Assembly (NCBI GenBank): GCA_012295275.1
Contig: CM022677.1
Location: forward strand, 8,319,514 to 8,383,513
Source: Chrysomallon squamiferum
Lineage: Eukaryota > Mollusca > Gastropoda > Neomphalida > Peltospiridae
Direction of reading: 5' to 3'
DNA length: 64,000 bases
The notes below the pieces were generated by a model, which was not told where the DNA came from, did no database searches, and was given only the letters and a program-made list of their open reading frames with translations. Position numbers and translations under genes: made by a program. Shown here one piece after another: positions 35,550 to 47,084 of the stretch; the first letter of the stretch is position 1, and every line of letters starts with the position of its first letter.

Positions 35550-35960
35550 ATTGAGACCTAGATGCATTGCAACATGCTGAAGCTCAATGATTACAAGACC
35601 AAAGCAATGAGTTTCACTTTTGAACATAACTCAAAGGATGTTGACACCATATCAGTTACAGTGGGTTATGCTGCCATAATTTTGGTTCCATGAGTGAGAA
35701 ATCTTGATGTTATATTTGATTCTACAATGATTATGGAGAGCCAAATGAATGCAATATGTCATCAAGCTATGTTGGGAACAAAAGATCAGTAGAATGAGGC
35801 AATATCTGCCCAGTGATGCCCCATAAAACACTGGTATGGACTTGTGACATCATGACTGGACTGTTGCAATGGACTACTTATTATACGGCATGCCTAACAT
35901 CTTGCTCTGCAAACTGCAACTGCTCCAGTGACTGGAATGGTGCTGTCACAAACACGATTC
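35550..35960 (+). pseudogene. LINE reverse-transcriptase fragment (L2/CR1-like)
   Basis: Plus strand, several frames. NMLKLNDYKTKAM, then VRNLDVIFDSTMIMESQMNA, ICHQAM, MRQYLPSDA and KTLV, then LLYGMPNIL. This is the order seen at the end of the RT domain and thumb of L2/CR1 elements (family: W...N.LKLN..KTE..., VRNLGV.FD..L....QI, LLYGLP). At least two frame changes and several stops show it is long dead. No endonuclease part is attached. Confidence 0.65.
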
Positions 35961-35964
35961 ATTC

Positions 35965-36165
35965 TGTTAAGCCAGCACCGGGAGATTGGCAGTTCTCTTA
36001 CAGGCAGTGTAGGAAGGAACAGGATAGAACAGTCTTGTGTCGTGCCCCTGTTGGTTATGCACACTTGACTCATTCATGTATCTTAAAGAAAGATCCTCCA
36101 CCTCAGTGTGAGCACTTTCAGTGTACTTTGACAGTTCACCAAATTTTTCAGGAATTTAACAAAAC
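35965..36165 (+). pseudogene. LINE C-terminal (RNase H-side) fragment, different clade
   Basis: Open segment YRQCRKEQDRTVLCRAPVGY, AHLTHSCILKKDPPPQCEHF, then CTLTVHQIFQEF. Matches the tail of I/Jockey-like LINE ORF2 proteins (family: R.RIGHT.LTH..LL....PP.C..C...LTV.HIL.EC), with key histidine/cysteine positions partly lost. It abuts the L2/CR1-like piece, so two LINE types are joined here. Confidence 0.6.
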
Positions 36166-36169
36166 AGAA

Positions 36170-36990
36170 GAAATAAACAACAACAACAAAAACAACAAAT
36201 CATATACAACATTCACTTGTAGCAACAACAAACATATACATGACACATGTGCAAGAACCACAAACATATACACAACACACAGTAATTGCAATATACAGGA
36301 TAAGGTAAAACAAAACATCACACCATATGAAACATATCATAATCACAGAATACACAAAACAACACACAACAAAACCTAGACAGTATACACACTACACACA
36401 CTAGACATGCATACAACACCAAAGCTTACCATATATCTAAACCTCTAAATATAAGAAGCACTCTAGCCATCACAGTGTGCAATGGTGTGTACTGTGTAGA
36501 TGGTACGTGTTTGGTGCATGTGTTTGATACACAACACAGTAGAAACTACAGACACATCAGAGACAACACTTAATATACAAACACAGCAAAAATTAAAAAA
36601 TTATACACAGACACAACAACGCAAATATACAAGACAGACATTTCAAACACCATACAGGGCAATGCAAACAAAACAAAACTCAACTAACTTATCACACTGG
36701 ACACAAACCCAAACATGCAACAACAACAAACATATACAAGATACATATGCAACTATACATCGACCATACAGAAGACAAACTTGCAGCAACAATAGATATA
36801 TACAAAATACACTAAAACCTAGAAAATACAGGTTTCACCCTGTGCAGCACAAGGCTCACAAAACAACACTTCACTTGTAAAATGGACATCACATAAAACA
36901 CATAACAGACATGCACATCACACTGGATCACAAACACAAACACATAGACCACACCTGACATAGAACAGAAATATACAGATGACAGGAGAC
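36170..36990. repeat. ACA-rich degenerate repeat
   Basis: Loose repeats of caacaacaaacatatacaag with spaced variants. The open frames across it are compositional. Confidence 0.65.
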
Positions 36991-37029
36991 ACATGAAACA
37001 CGGACATGTAACATCAAGGCACACCTTCA

Positions 37030-37895
37030 ATACTTAATACAAACTAACTAATCTACCCATTAATGGATGATAAAAAGAAAGGAAACAAAAATTAAATAAT
37101 AATAATAATAATAATAAAATAAATATATCATATTTTAGAAAATAACAATAAAGAGATATTATAATTTATAAATAACAATGGTCTTTGAAACTAATGACAA
37201 TTCGACATTTCTGGCTCCGAACTAATAAAACTTCCAAATATCACATTAACAGTAATTTTCTATGCATGTTATGTGAATGTCTTAGATTGTTCAAAGGATA
37301 AAATAACATGTAGTATGTTTACAACATAGGTGCATTATTCTCAGTAGATGACACCAAAACATTTTTTTTTAATAAATAATAATAATAATACTGTTGGACA
37401 TTAATTGTGAATTTCATAATTCTATAAGAGATGAATTTTTATGAATAACAGAATATAACACAAAAGTGTTTATGTCAGAAAAAATAAAAACACAATGCTG
37501 ACTTTAAAGTGTATAATGGTTACATGAAAGTTTAATATAATTCAATTTATTTTGATATCTAAGGCATTGACAATTTCATTACACATGTTGAAAGTGAAGT
37601 ATAAACACTAAAGAGGGGATAGAGAGACAATTTCTTCTTTTTTTTTTGGAATAAAACTCTCCTAAATACTGCACATTTATAAGCTTTATAGTCAAGACAG
37701 AATAATATTATACATGTCTTCCTCCTTTAGTTCCTACATGTATAAATGTGTGTGGGTATGTATGTGTAGGTATGTGTGTGTGTGTGTGTGTATGTATTAT
37801 AACCTGACAACATTTTAGTATTCTGTATGACCTTCTTGTTGAAAGTAGTCTGTTTTATGTCATTAATTTTCTAGGTTTTTGTTCTGTTTTGTTTC
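37030..37895. other. AT-rich intergenic or intronic DNA
   Basis: Short (TAA)n tracts near 37096 and 37373 and a (GT)n near 37766. No gene seen. Confidence 0.5.
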
Positions 37896-37902
37896 TTGCT
37901 AG

Positions 37903-38011
37903 GGTCATATTCATTACCAGTGATGCCAAGAGGTGGTGGCGAGCAGCAACAGACAAATGTAATACAAGTCGATTAAATTTTATTCATTTCTACATTTTAT
38001 TTATTTATTTA

Positions 38012-38073
<62 letters not shown>

Positions 38074-40183
38074 GTAGCTCTGATTATGCTAATGTTGTCA
38101 GGCAAAGTTTGATGGTAACAAAGTTCTGGACAATGGAGAAAGGAAACGGATGCAGAAGGATCTAGAAAAACAAAAGGTAATTTTTATATGTGTGTGACTG
38201 CTGTAGAAAAAAAGTGCAGTTTCTCATAAATGAAATGAGTAAGAAATGATTTTACACAAAGTATGTTCTATTTCTCATTCCAATCAATTCACCAACAGAT
38301 ATTGATAATCTTTGTAAAATTTATTTAAATATATATATTTTTTTGCCATGGATAAAATATATATATATATATATATGTTACAGTCAATATGTCAGACTAG
38401 TCATTTTGCCTAATGTCTGAAATATTTGGGCATTTAGCTTAAAATGTCCAGGAATTAGGCCAAATGACTGGATTTTGGGTGGTTTTGTTTGACATTCTGT
38501 CTGATAGCAATTCAGGCAATTAGTCAATGGGTTTAATGCTTTGCTTACATCTGTTCATTGTAAGGATTAGTCGTTCAATTTAGTTCTTTATTATCATAAG
38601 TTTACAGCTTATTGATGTACAGTATCAATAATAAAAAATGCAAGAAGTTCAGTGACAGTATGATAAAAAGAAAGAACCTCTGGAGAATAAAAATAATATA
38701 GTACTTAAATTATATCTAACTAAATTACCAAATTACACAGTAATTTCTTATTTTCAATCTCATCTTCAATCTCTGTTACATAATATACATATTTGTTCTG
38801 CTCTCTCGGTATTCCTATATCTCCCAGTTTAAATTGCCAGCTAATGTGCAAATAGTATTACTTTTGTTAAGTATCTTTCATAAATCATTGGTATAGATTT
38901 AACAAAATAAAACTAAATTGTTACACCATCTGTAATGTATTTATGTAAATTGTCACATTTCACAGATGTATTTATCTGAATTGAAAGATTCTGCCTTGCT
39001 TGGTCATATATTCTTTGCTTAATTATCACAAATAATTTTTTATATTTTTATTAATCTGGTTCTGCTCTGTCAAAATGTATCCCAATCCCAATTCATGTAA
39101 AGATTTCCTAATAAAAGTCGCCCAATTATCAAAAATACAATTAAAAAAAAAAAAAAAGAAGCTAATTTTCTCAATAACATATGCTTTTTGAAAACCCCAT
39201 ATCTCACTACCATAAAAGAGCACACTAGTTACATATGTATCAAATACTGACAATAGAAAAATATAATTTATTTATACTCTTCTTCACAGCATATGTTGCC
39301 TTATTGTTGTGTTATTCTTACATCAAAGACCAATTAGAAGGTAGGGATTAGTGGTAGTGTTATTGTTATATCAAAGACAAATGATTTTAATACCAGCAGT
39401 CTATAGCTTGCCTATTCAGATTTCAGGGACATGTTTAATCCTTAAAAAACACAGCTCATTAGTGTTGGGCACTGGCTTCACTGGGTTAGTGTTGAAGTAT
39501 AAAGTTTAAGAAGTATAAAGCAATACAAGAGAGGGTACATTCTAAAGGAAGAGTACTTCTTGATTATGGACCACCTCTAGAAGATCTGTGTTGACCCCAG
39601 GAAGAAAAGCCACAACAAGTACTATCTCATGTCCAAGTTTGAAATTTTTCAGAGTGGAGATGTGCAGAAACTGACTAAGAAGTGACAAACAGATGAAGAC
39701 ATACCTCTGTACTACGTTTTCATTGAAGACATCTTTGACCTCATCAAGCACGCACATGCCTATTTCAGTCTATTTCAGTCATTCACCTGATGATCTTGGG
39801 TGTTAGGCTAAATTGCCTAAACATTTCAGGCATTAGGCCAAAAGACTAGTTTGACATATTGACTGTAACCTATATATATTAATAATAATAGTATTTAAGT
39901 GATTAATATAAAAATGCTGTGATGTCTGTTTGCTATTTTAAAATGACAGAAATCAATGAAGAAGGATTCAAATGGAGGACTGATAGTAACTAAGGAACAA
40001 CATTCAGACATTAGTGCTATATCCAGTGAGAGTGAGGAGGGGATCATCAAGAAGGGTGGTGGGGGTCTTGGGGGAGTCACATATGATGGATGACCTGGTG
40101 GACTGAATTGAAAACACAATCCTGTGCCAGCTGGAAGCTGTACTTGCCAAACTGGGAACAACTGAAGCTAGCAAACTAAAAGG
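37903..40183 (+). CDS. Exons of an unidentified plus-strand gene, last one frame-broken
   Basis: Three exon candidates join in phase. 37903-37958 (after gtttcttgctag) reads SYSLPVMPRGGGEQQQTN. 38102-38176 (after gttgtcag, donor gtaatt) reads AKFDGNKVLDNGERKRMQKD, LEKQK. 39950-40183 (after aaaatgacag, donor gtaagt) starts KSMKKDSNGGLIVTKEQHSD, ISAISSESEEG. In the third exon the frame meets TGA at 40091-40093; another frame then looks coding (IENTILCQLEAVLAKLGTTE, ASKLKG), so there is a frameshift, an error or a pseudogene. The protein is hydrophilic with a charged helix. MMDDLV near the break faintly recalls a formin autoregulatory motif; I do not claim it. A transposon-like element sits in the second intron. 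Confidence 0.45.
38017..38073. repeat. (TTA)n microsatellite
   Basis: About 19 TTA units within the intron between the first two exon candidates. Confidence 0.95.
38600..39253 (-). pseudogene. LINE ORF2 C-terminal fragment inside the TIR element
   Basis: Minus strand. FDTYVTSVLFYGSEIWGFQK at its start (39253-39180) is the standard post-RT motif of LINE proteins (Y...V.S.L.YGSE.WG). After a deletion and a poly-A/T slip come FDNWATFIRKSLHELGLGYI and, further on with frame changes, GDIGIPREQNKYVYYVTEIE, DE, resembling the C-terminal cysteine region (IPR..R.C..C...EIEDE.H). No intact frame. Confidence 0.6.
39505..39765 (+). pseudogene. KRBA2-like element fragment (N-terminal side)
   Basis: Plus-strand pieces MSKFEIFQSGDVQKL, then PLYYVFIEDIFDLIKHAHA. 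In KRBA2/SCAN-integrase-like proteins a ...KFEI......L......P..Y.V..ED.FD.I...H sequence comes just before the zinc-binding HH-CC and integrase core. It stops about 40 bp from the right inverted repeat, before the H..IGHGG part. Same broad family as the 1-760 remnant, but a different region of the protein. Confidence 0.45.
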
Positions 40184-40189
40184 GTAAGT

Positions 40190-41005
40190 TATTACTTTTT
40201 TAGTTACAGTGTGTCATGCTGGACATTTGTTTACTAACAGCATCTGTGAACCAAACTGCATTTCATTATAAATACATATACATATTCTTCCTTTAGAATG
40301 TACCCTCTCTTGCATGCTTTATACTAGTTGTAAGATTCATATCATACAATCTTTTCAAAGTTACTTCTTTAGGCAATCTGATCTTCCTGCTAGGAAATTA
40401 TATGCTTTATTTTCACAATATTTTTCTTTTCTTTAGATATTTATTTTTATGATTTACAATTTGTCTATGTATAGTTAAGAAATAATTCATTTATTTTGGA
40501 TTATTTCTGTTTTTCTGTATGATAGTCCATGCTACATTACACAAAAGGAAGGACCATCAAGTTGTCATATAAAATAGTTTGACAACATCATTAAACTGAT
40601 AAACAGTCTTAAAATTGTTTTTATTTTTTATTATATCTCTGTCACAGAATATACCTTGCTATCCATTTATACAGATAAAATATTAATAATACTGAGGAGG
40701 AGATATGGAATTTGTAAAATATCTAATAAATTCAAAAGTTTCAAAAAGTGACTCATGATATATTGTAGTATTCATACCTTTCTATGCTGTATGTTAAGAT
40801 AACTTAAATGGTAACATTTTTATTTTTGTCTTGGTTATTATGTTTAAAGCTATTCTATTAGAGACAGATATGTTTAGATTATTAATTTTAATGTTAGATG
40901 GATAAACGAAAAAACATTACAAAAATGTGATATGATTCGTACAGAGTGCATTTTTATAGGGATAAAATGTAAAATGAATAAAAAAAAATAAAAAATAAAA
41001 AATAA
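40190..41005. other. AT-rich intronic or intergenic DNA
   Basis: No exon, repeat or RNA gene recognised. Confidence 0.5.
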
Positions 41006-41009
41006 AAAG

Positions 41010-41680
41010 TTACGAGTTTAATTCGTTCCGTGACTGAGCTCGTAAATCAAATATGCTCGTATATCAAATAAATTTTCCCAAACGAAATTAATTGAAATAC
41101 CATTAAGCTGTTCCAGCTCCTAAAACCACCCCCAATTTTTTGTAACGTGTTTTTAAATAAGAAAAATGTATGTATAAATGACCAATATTGTATAAAAACA
41201 AAATAAAAGAGAAAGTAAAGAAATAAATTGGTTTTGTAAAGTGTATAGGGTTAGGGTTTCTCGATTATTTCATGGACACAGGTCCGCAGCTTAGAAATTA
41301 TTTTAATGCATTTGGCTAGAGATATATCCTTTATCGACTCCTTCTGCTTCAGTATGGTATATATCGTAAAAGTACTACGCTCGTACTGCCTAGACATGTT
41401 GACTACACGCACACCTCGTTCATGTTTTTCTATGATTTCATGCTTTAATTCAATGGACATCATCCGATTCTTCTTCTCAGCACTGTCCTTTGCACTCACT
41501 TTCTTAGGATCCATGGAAATTTGGCAAAATACTGCAGAAATCGCGTGTAATGATTCCACGACGAGGTAATCACGTGAAACAAACGAGTGAGACACGGGAT
41601 GCTGGGTGCATGGTGTGTTGCTCGCAACTCAAAGCACAAAATCGACCGGGCGGCTAGTCGTAACTCGGAATTATTTTACC
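41010..41680 (-). mobile_element. Truncated Tigger (pogo superfamily) transposon
   Basis: Bounded by text typical of Tigger ends: gttacgagtttaattcgttc and gagctcgtaaatcaaatatg at the left, gttgctcgcaactcaaagc and agtcgtaactcgg at the right. Only the first ~90 codons of the transposase lie between them (see 41251-41514), so most of the element is deleted internally, as in Tigger-derived MITEs. Confidence 0.7.
41251..41514 (-). pseudogene. Tigger transposase, N-terminal HTH only
   Basis: From ATG at 41514 the minus strand reads MDPKKVSAKDSAEKKNRMMS, then IELKHEIIEKHERGVRVVNM, SRQYERSTFTIYTILKQKES, IKDIS, ISKLRTCVHEIIEK. This is the CENP-B/psq-type helix-turn-helix that binds the transposon ends (family: K..M.S.E.K.EII...E.G.RV.D.A..YG.S.STI.TILK..E.I). 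The HTH frame is intact for 87 codons; the CENP-B DNA-binding second half and DDE domain are absent. A domain-only remnant, or an end-binding peptide if expressed. Confidence 0.75.
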
Positions 41681-41837
41681 ATATATAGCTTAGATTGAAA
41701 CACATTCTTTCTTGGACAAAATTTAGATTTTTTATTATTTTTATCTTGGGTGAGAGTGATAAAGTTACTGATCAAAAAATATTGTTCGCTTTCTGTCAGA
41801 GTTCCATAATGAGTTTCAGAGACCATGATAAAATAGT

Positions 41838-41891
<54 letters not shown>

Positions 41892-41894
41892 AAC

Positions 41895-41962
<68 letters not shown>
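41838..41962. repeat. Compound (AAC)n-(AAT)n-(AAAT)n microsatellite
   Basis: Successive triplet and tetramer tracts. Confidence 0.97.
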
Positions 41963-41963
<1 letters not shown>

Positions 41964-42130
41964 AATAAATAATATTCCAAATTCCATTCCCCCTATCGTT
42001 CTTAGAATACATATATCTAATTTGATTAATAATAATAAAGTAGAAGACGAAAATTAAGAAAGAATTTTTAAATCTATTAAGACATCAATGAGTACAAAAA
42101 GTTTAAGAAAGCCTGTTCCATATTTCTTAC

Positions 42131-42202
42131 CTGACTTCACAGGCTTATAGGAACCATCCCAGAATGTAAAACGTCGCGGCTGTTTTGTTCCATGTGAAAA
42201 TT
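42131..42202 (-). CDS. Isolated internal exon, unidentified gene
   Basis: Acceptor attctttatag and strong donor gtaagaaat flank 72 bases on the minus strand. Only one frame is open: FSHGTKQPRRFTFWDGSYKP, VKS. Composition (two Trp/Phe-rich turns, basic stretch, CpG-containing codons) is unlike the surrounding AT-rich DNA. No domain recognised and no partner exon found nearby; the gene may start near the ETS-type motif at 42577 or lie mostly outside the visible exons. Confidence 0.4.
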
Positions 42203-42576
42203 CTATAAAGAATAAATTGATATTTATTTAATAAAATGTGTTTATAACAAAATTTATTGTCATTAACTGACGATAAAACTTTAATTTTACTTTATATAAC
42301 ATATTTAAGATTGGCCTGTTTCAGGTTAGCGGGAGGGGAATGGTGATTTATATAATTATTATAATTCACAGTACAATGGGGAAAAAAGTCCCGATTTCAC
42401 ATAAAAATAACAGTTGTCTAACGTTCCCAATTACAAAAGTTATCCATTACCATTTACCAAGCTTTAGAAAAGCATTAATTTGTATCAGTTAATTAAAGGT
42501 TCGTTCTTTACCTTTTATATTTTATTTTTTTTATATGTATCCCTATATATTAAACTTTGGTCTAGAAAACCTGGGT

Positions 42577-42589
42577 CACTTCCGGTGAC
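42577..42589. promoter_or_regulatory. ETS/GABP-type motif
   Basis: CACTTCCGGTGAC contains the ACTTCCGG core common in animal housekeeping promoters, about 375 bp upstream (minus direction) of the exon at 42131-42202. A link is inference. Confidence 0.3.
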
Positions 42590-42739
42590 AAAATTGTCAA
42601 ATCATATGCTCATAACCAATGAAAAACATGAAAAAGATAGTTCTGACAAGAATTATGTTCTCTCTTGTTTTTCACGTCTGAGCATTATAGAAAATCTAGA
42701 TTGGTTTTCCTTTTCTCCCCCCCCCCACAAACTTCTATT

Positions 42740-43320
42740 TTAAAACAAAACTCTCGTTGAAGAACGTACTTCTTTCTTTTCTTTAATTTAATGATTTCAA
42801 TACATGTAATGGTTTAATGTACATGTGACATGTTGCCCTGTCTTTCACCACTACTTGACCTTGTTTAGGAAACTGGTAGTTGCTGATGTTATAACAATAA
42901 TTATGTTTGTAGTGTTAGTCTGTTGTAAATTTGCTTGACTGTTGCCTGCATCCAGTCTTGATTTCTGTGCATATATTCTAGTTAAGACTTCTCTTTTTCA
43001 GAATTCCTAATACAGACTCGTGAATATCTGCAAAAGTTATTACTCTTTCATGCTGTGAGTTGGGATTTTCTTCATTTTATGATCTAGGAGCGCTACATCA
43101 TTATATATTTTTTTTCATTCATACCTGGTGAGTGAGAATGTTCAGGGTTTCGTTGCCTTCCTCATTTATGTCTTAATTTAGAATGTTACATGATAGTTTT
43201 TATTGTGTCGTCTGTCTTCAAGGGGCTTGAGACCTGTTACAGTGTTTTGATCTGCTGTGGGTGTTATCGTTTAGCTCCAGCGATTATTCTTGACGCTTCA
43301 TTCTGCACTTTTTAACTTTT
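42740..43320. other. Unique intergenic DNA
   Basis: Slightly less AT-rich than average; no gene or repeat recognised before the diverged satellite block. Confidence 0.5.
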
Positions 43321-43329
43321 GGTATCCTC

Positions 43330-46300
43330 GAGAGAAGACCTTCAGAAAAGAGCCATTCAAACTTCTTATTTACATCTGACCCACTGACCCACATTTGCGA
43401 AACACGTTGCTATGTAAAATCGCAGCTGAAGAATCATGCAATAGCTCTTCCACTAATAACGAAGAAGATTGAGTTCTACGCTACATTTGATGGCAAGAGC
43501 CTCTGTGTGTGTCTTTCTTACATCAAAAACACGTGCAACTCCTGTTCGGCTGGAATTCCTCTACGAAGACAATGGTGTGCAAAGCCACACCTAACAGACG
43601 GTACATAACACTTTCTAAAGAAGAGCTTCAGAACAGAAGGATTCAAATTTATTATTTGTATCTGACCCACTGAGCCATATCTACGAAACACGTCGCTATA
43701 TAAGATCGCAATTGAAAAAACATGCATTTGCTGTTCCATTAATAACGAAGATGATGGACTTATCGGCTACATTTGATGGTGATAATGTATCTAAGATGGC
43801 AACTGAACAATCATGCAATTGATAACTAAGATGCTGGACTCACCAGCTATATTTGATGGTGAGCATGGTTGTACGAGTGTTTCTTACATCGAAAACACAT
43901 GCAAATACTGATCGGCTAGAATTCCTTTTCGAAGACAATGGTGTGAAGAGCGATCCAAATTTGTTATTTGCATCTAAAACACTGACACACATTAATGAAA
44001 CACGTTTCTGAATCATGGAATTACTCTTCCACTAATAAGGAAGATGAGGGACTAATCAGCTACATTTGATGGTGAGCACATTTGTATGAGTGTTTCTTAC
44101 ATCGAAAACGCATGCAACTCTTGATTGTCTGGAAATCCTCTTCGAAGACAATGATGTGCAAAACAACATCTAACAGCCGGTACGTAACACTTTCGAGTGA
44201 AGAGCTTTTGAACAGAAGGATTCAAATTTGTTATTTGCATCTGACCCAGATTTATTAAACACGTTCTATAAAAGATCGCAATTGAAGAAACATTCATTTG
44301 GTGTTCCACTAATAATGAAGACGATAGAATGATCGGCTACATTTCATAGCGACCATGTTTCTTGCATCGAAAACACATGCAGTTATTGATCGGCTGGAAC
44401 CTCTCTTCGAAGATAATGGTGTGCAAAGCACATCTAATAGTGACTACGTAACACATTCAAGATAAAAGCTTCACATCAGGACGATCCATATTTGTTATTT
44501 GCATCTAACCCACTGTCCCATATTTACGAAACATATCTATGTAAGATTGCAATTTTAGAATCATGGAATTGCTCTTCAACTAATAAGGCAGATGACGCAC
44601 TGACCAGCTACGTTTAATGGTGAGCACATTTATATGAGTGTTTCTTACATCGAAAACACAATCAACTCCTGATCGGCTGGAACTCCTCTTCGAACACAAT
44701 GGTGTGCAAAGCGACATCTAATAGGGAATAAGTAAAACCTTCGAGAGAAAAGCTTCAGAACAGAACGATCAATACTTTTTATTTGTATCGACTGGCCCAC
44801 ATTTACGAAACACGTTTCTGTGTAACATGGCTATTGAACAATCATGCAATTGCTTTTCCACTGATAATAGTGACTACGTAACACATTCGAGATAAAAGCT
44901 TCACATGAGAACGATCCATATTTCTTATTTGCATCTAACCCACTGTCCCATATTTACGAAACACGTTTCTGTGTAACATGGCTATTGAACAATCATGCAA
45001 TTGCTTTTCCACTGATAACGAAGATGAAGGACTGACGAGCTACATTTGATGGAGAGCACGTTTGTACGAGTGTATCTTTCATCGAAAACACATCCAACTC
45101 CTGATCGGCAGGAACTCCTCTTCGAAGACAATGGTGTGCAAATCCACATCAACTAGTGAATACGTAAAATCTTCGAGAGAAAAGCTTCAGAACAGAACGA
45201 TCTAAATTTGTCATTTGCATCTAACCCACATGTACGAAACACGTTGGTATGTAACATTTCATGCTTCATCTTCGATTGTGAAATTAAAGACATGTAATGG
45301 CAATCGACGGCGTTCACGAAATACAGTTGTTACGAGGTGTAACAGAGCTGTGTAGACAGCCAGGCATCAGCGATCAGCAGAGCTTGCGAAACCGGAGAAA
45401 AATGCATTCTCTCTGTTTCAAGTCATTAAACAAAGAGTAGAGTTCAAAGTCTGCTATCTATTTTCTGTTTCTCTATGATTTTCTTACAGAGATGAAGCAT
45501 GCAAATGCTCTTCCACTTATAATGAAGATGATCGATTTCTAAGCTACATTTGATGGCAATCGACGTCTTGCACGACACAGAGATGTTATAAGTTGTCGCA
45601 GTCCCGTGTACAAAGGCAGCCATCACCGTTCAGCGAAACCGGAGAAGAATGCTTTTTTTCGGGTTCTAGCCATTAAACAAACAGCACCGTTCAAAGTATG
45701 ATTGAGTTCTTAGCTGCATTTGATGTGTCTATGTGTCTTCACTAAACCGAAAACATATCCAGCTCCTGATTGGCCGGAATTTGTTATTTGCATCTGACCC
45801 ACACCTATGAAACGATGGACTGACCACCTGCATTTGATGGTGAGCACGTTTTTATAAACGTTTCTTACATCGAAAACAAATGCAACTCGTTTTCGGATGG
45901 AACTCCTCTTCGAAGACAAACTTGTGCGAAGCCACATCTAACAGCCGCACCATGCAACTCCTGATCGGCTGGAATTGCTCTTCGAACTCAATAGTGTGCA
46001 AAGCCACATCTAATAGTAAGTACGTATCACCTTCGAGAGAAAAGCTACAGAACAGAACGATCCAAATTTGTTATTTGCATCTAACCCACTGACCCATATT
46101 TACGAGAGACGCTGATATGTAATATTTCAAGTCTCACCTTCGGTTGTGACATTGAACACATGTGATGGCAATTAACGTCTTTCACGACATATAGTTGTTA
46201 TGAGCTGTCACAGCGCCGTGTACATAGGCAGCCATCACCGATCAGCAGTGATCGCGAAACCGGAGAAGAATGCATTCTTTCGGTTTGTAGTCATTAAACA

Positions 46301-47075
46301 AACAGCACCGTTCAGAGTGTGCTATCTATCTTCTGTTTCTATGTGTCTTTCTTACAGGGATAAAGCATGCAATTGCTCTTCCACTTATAACGAAGATGAT
46401 TCATTTCAAACCTACATTTGAAGTCTATAGGTGTCTTCCTTACAGCGAAAACATATACAACACGTTATTGGACGGATCTCCTCTTCCAAGAAAAACTTTT
46501 CCGAATCCACACCTAACAGTGAGTACGTAGCACTAACGAAATTGCTGCATTTGATTGATTGTTTTTATGACCGTTTCTTACATCGAAAACAAATGCAACT
46601 CGTGTTCGGATGGAACTTCTCTTCGAAGACAAACTTGTACGAAGCCACATCTAACAGCCGCACCATGCAACTCCTGATCGGCTGGAACTCCTCTTCGAAC
46701 TGAATGGTATGCAAAGCCACATCTAATAGTAACTACGTAACACCTCCCACTGAAAAACTGCAGAACAGAAAAATCCATGTTTGTCATTTGCATCTAATCC
46801 ACTGACCCACATTTACGAAACACGATGTAATATTTCATGCCTCATCTTCGATTGTGGAATTCAAGACGTGTTGCCAATCGACGGCTTCCACGAAATACAG
46901 TTGTTACGAGGTATAACAGAGCTGTGTAGACAGGCAGGCATCAGCGATCAGCAGAGCTTGCGAAACCGGAGAAAAATGCATTCTCTCTCTTTCAATTCAT
47001 TAAACAAAGAGTAGAGTTCAAAGTCTGCTATCTATTTTCTGTTTCTCTGTGACTTTCTTACAGAGATGAAGCGTG
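43330..47075 (-). repeat. Old, diverged satellite block, reverse orientation to the 549-bp array
   Basis: About a dozen irregular copies of a ~250-370 bp unit, recognised by recurring text: atcgaaaacacatgcaactc, ctgatcggctggaactcctc, ttcgaagacaatggtgtgca, aagccacatctaacag, acagaacgatccaaatttgt, tatttgcatctgacccactg and acatttacgaaacacg. The reverse complement aligns with part of the 549-bp unit (for example gcacaccattgtcttcgaag against gcacaccttcgtcttccaag), at about 70-75 percent by eye. Larger pieces are themselves duplicated: 45230-45480 with 46815-47065, and 45840-46020 with 46565-46740. Indels and stops rule out a coding role. Confidence 0.8.
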
Positions 47076-47084
47076 AAAATGCTA

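Larger units (their letters stand above)
38377..39869. mobile_element. 1.49-kb element with ~65-bp terminal inverted repeats
   Basis: The left end gttacagtcaatatgtcaga is matched by the reverse complement of the right end (gttacagtcaatatgtcaaa), and similarity continues about 65 bp (38377-38441 with 39805-39869), with common blocks such as ttgcctaatg/tggcctaatg. Flanks are TA-rich, so a TA or longer TA-type target duplication is possible but cannot be separated from the local repeat. Inside are a minus-strand LINE fragment and a plus-strand KRBA2-like fragment; no transposase for the ends themselves is recognised. Confidence 0.75.

Noticed and set aside
35813-36379. 188-codon plus-strand ORF as a cellular gene
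   Set aside because: It crosses two LINE fragments and then an ACA-rich low-complexity tract; the long frame is accidental.
41695-41987. Thr/Ile- and Val-rich frames on both strands
   Set aside because: Translation of the compound (AAC)n-(AAT)n-(AAAT)n microsatellite.
43518-46793. Minus-strand frames (RCGFAHHCLRRG...) as C2H2 zinc-finger remnants
   Set aside because: Cys/His spacing does not match C2H2 fingers or linkers, and the frames are explained by the diverged satellite.
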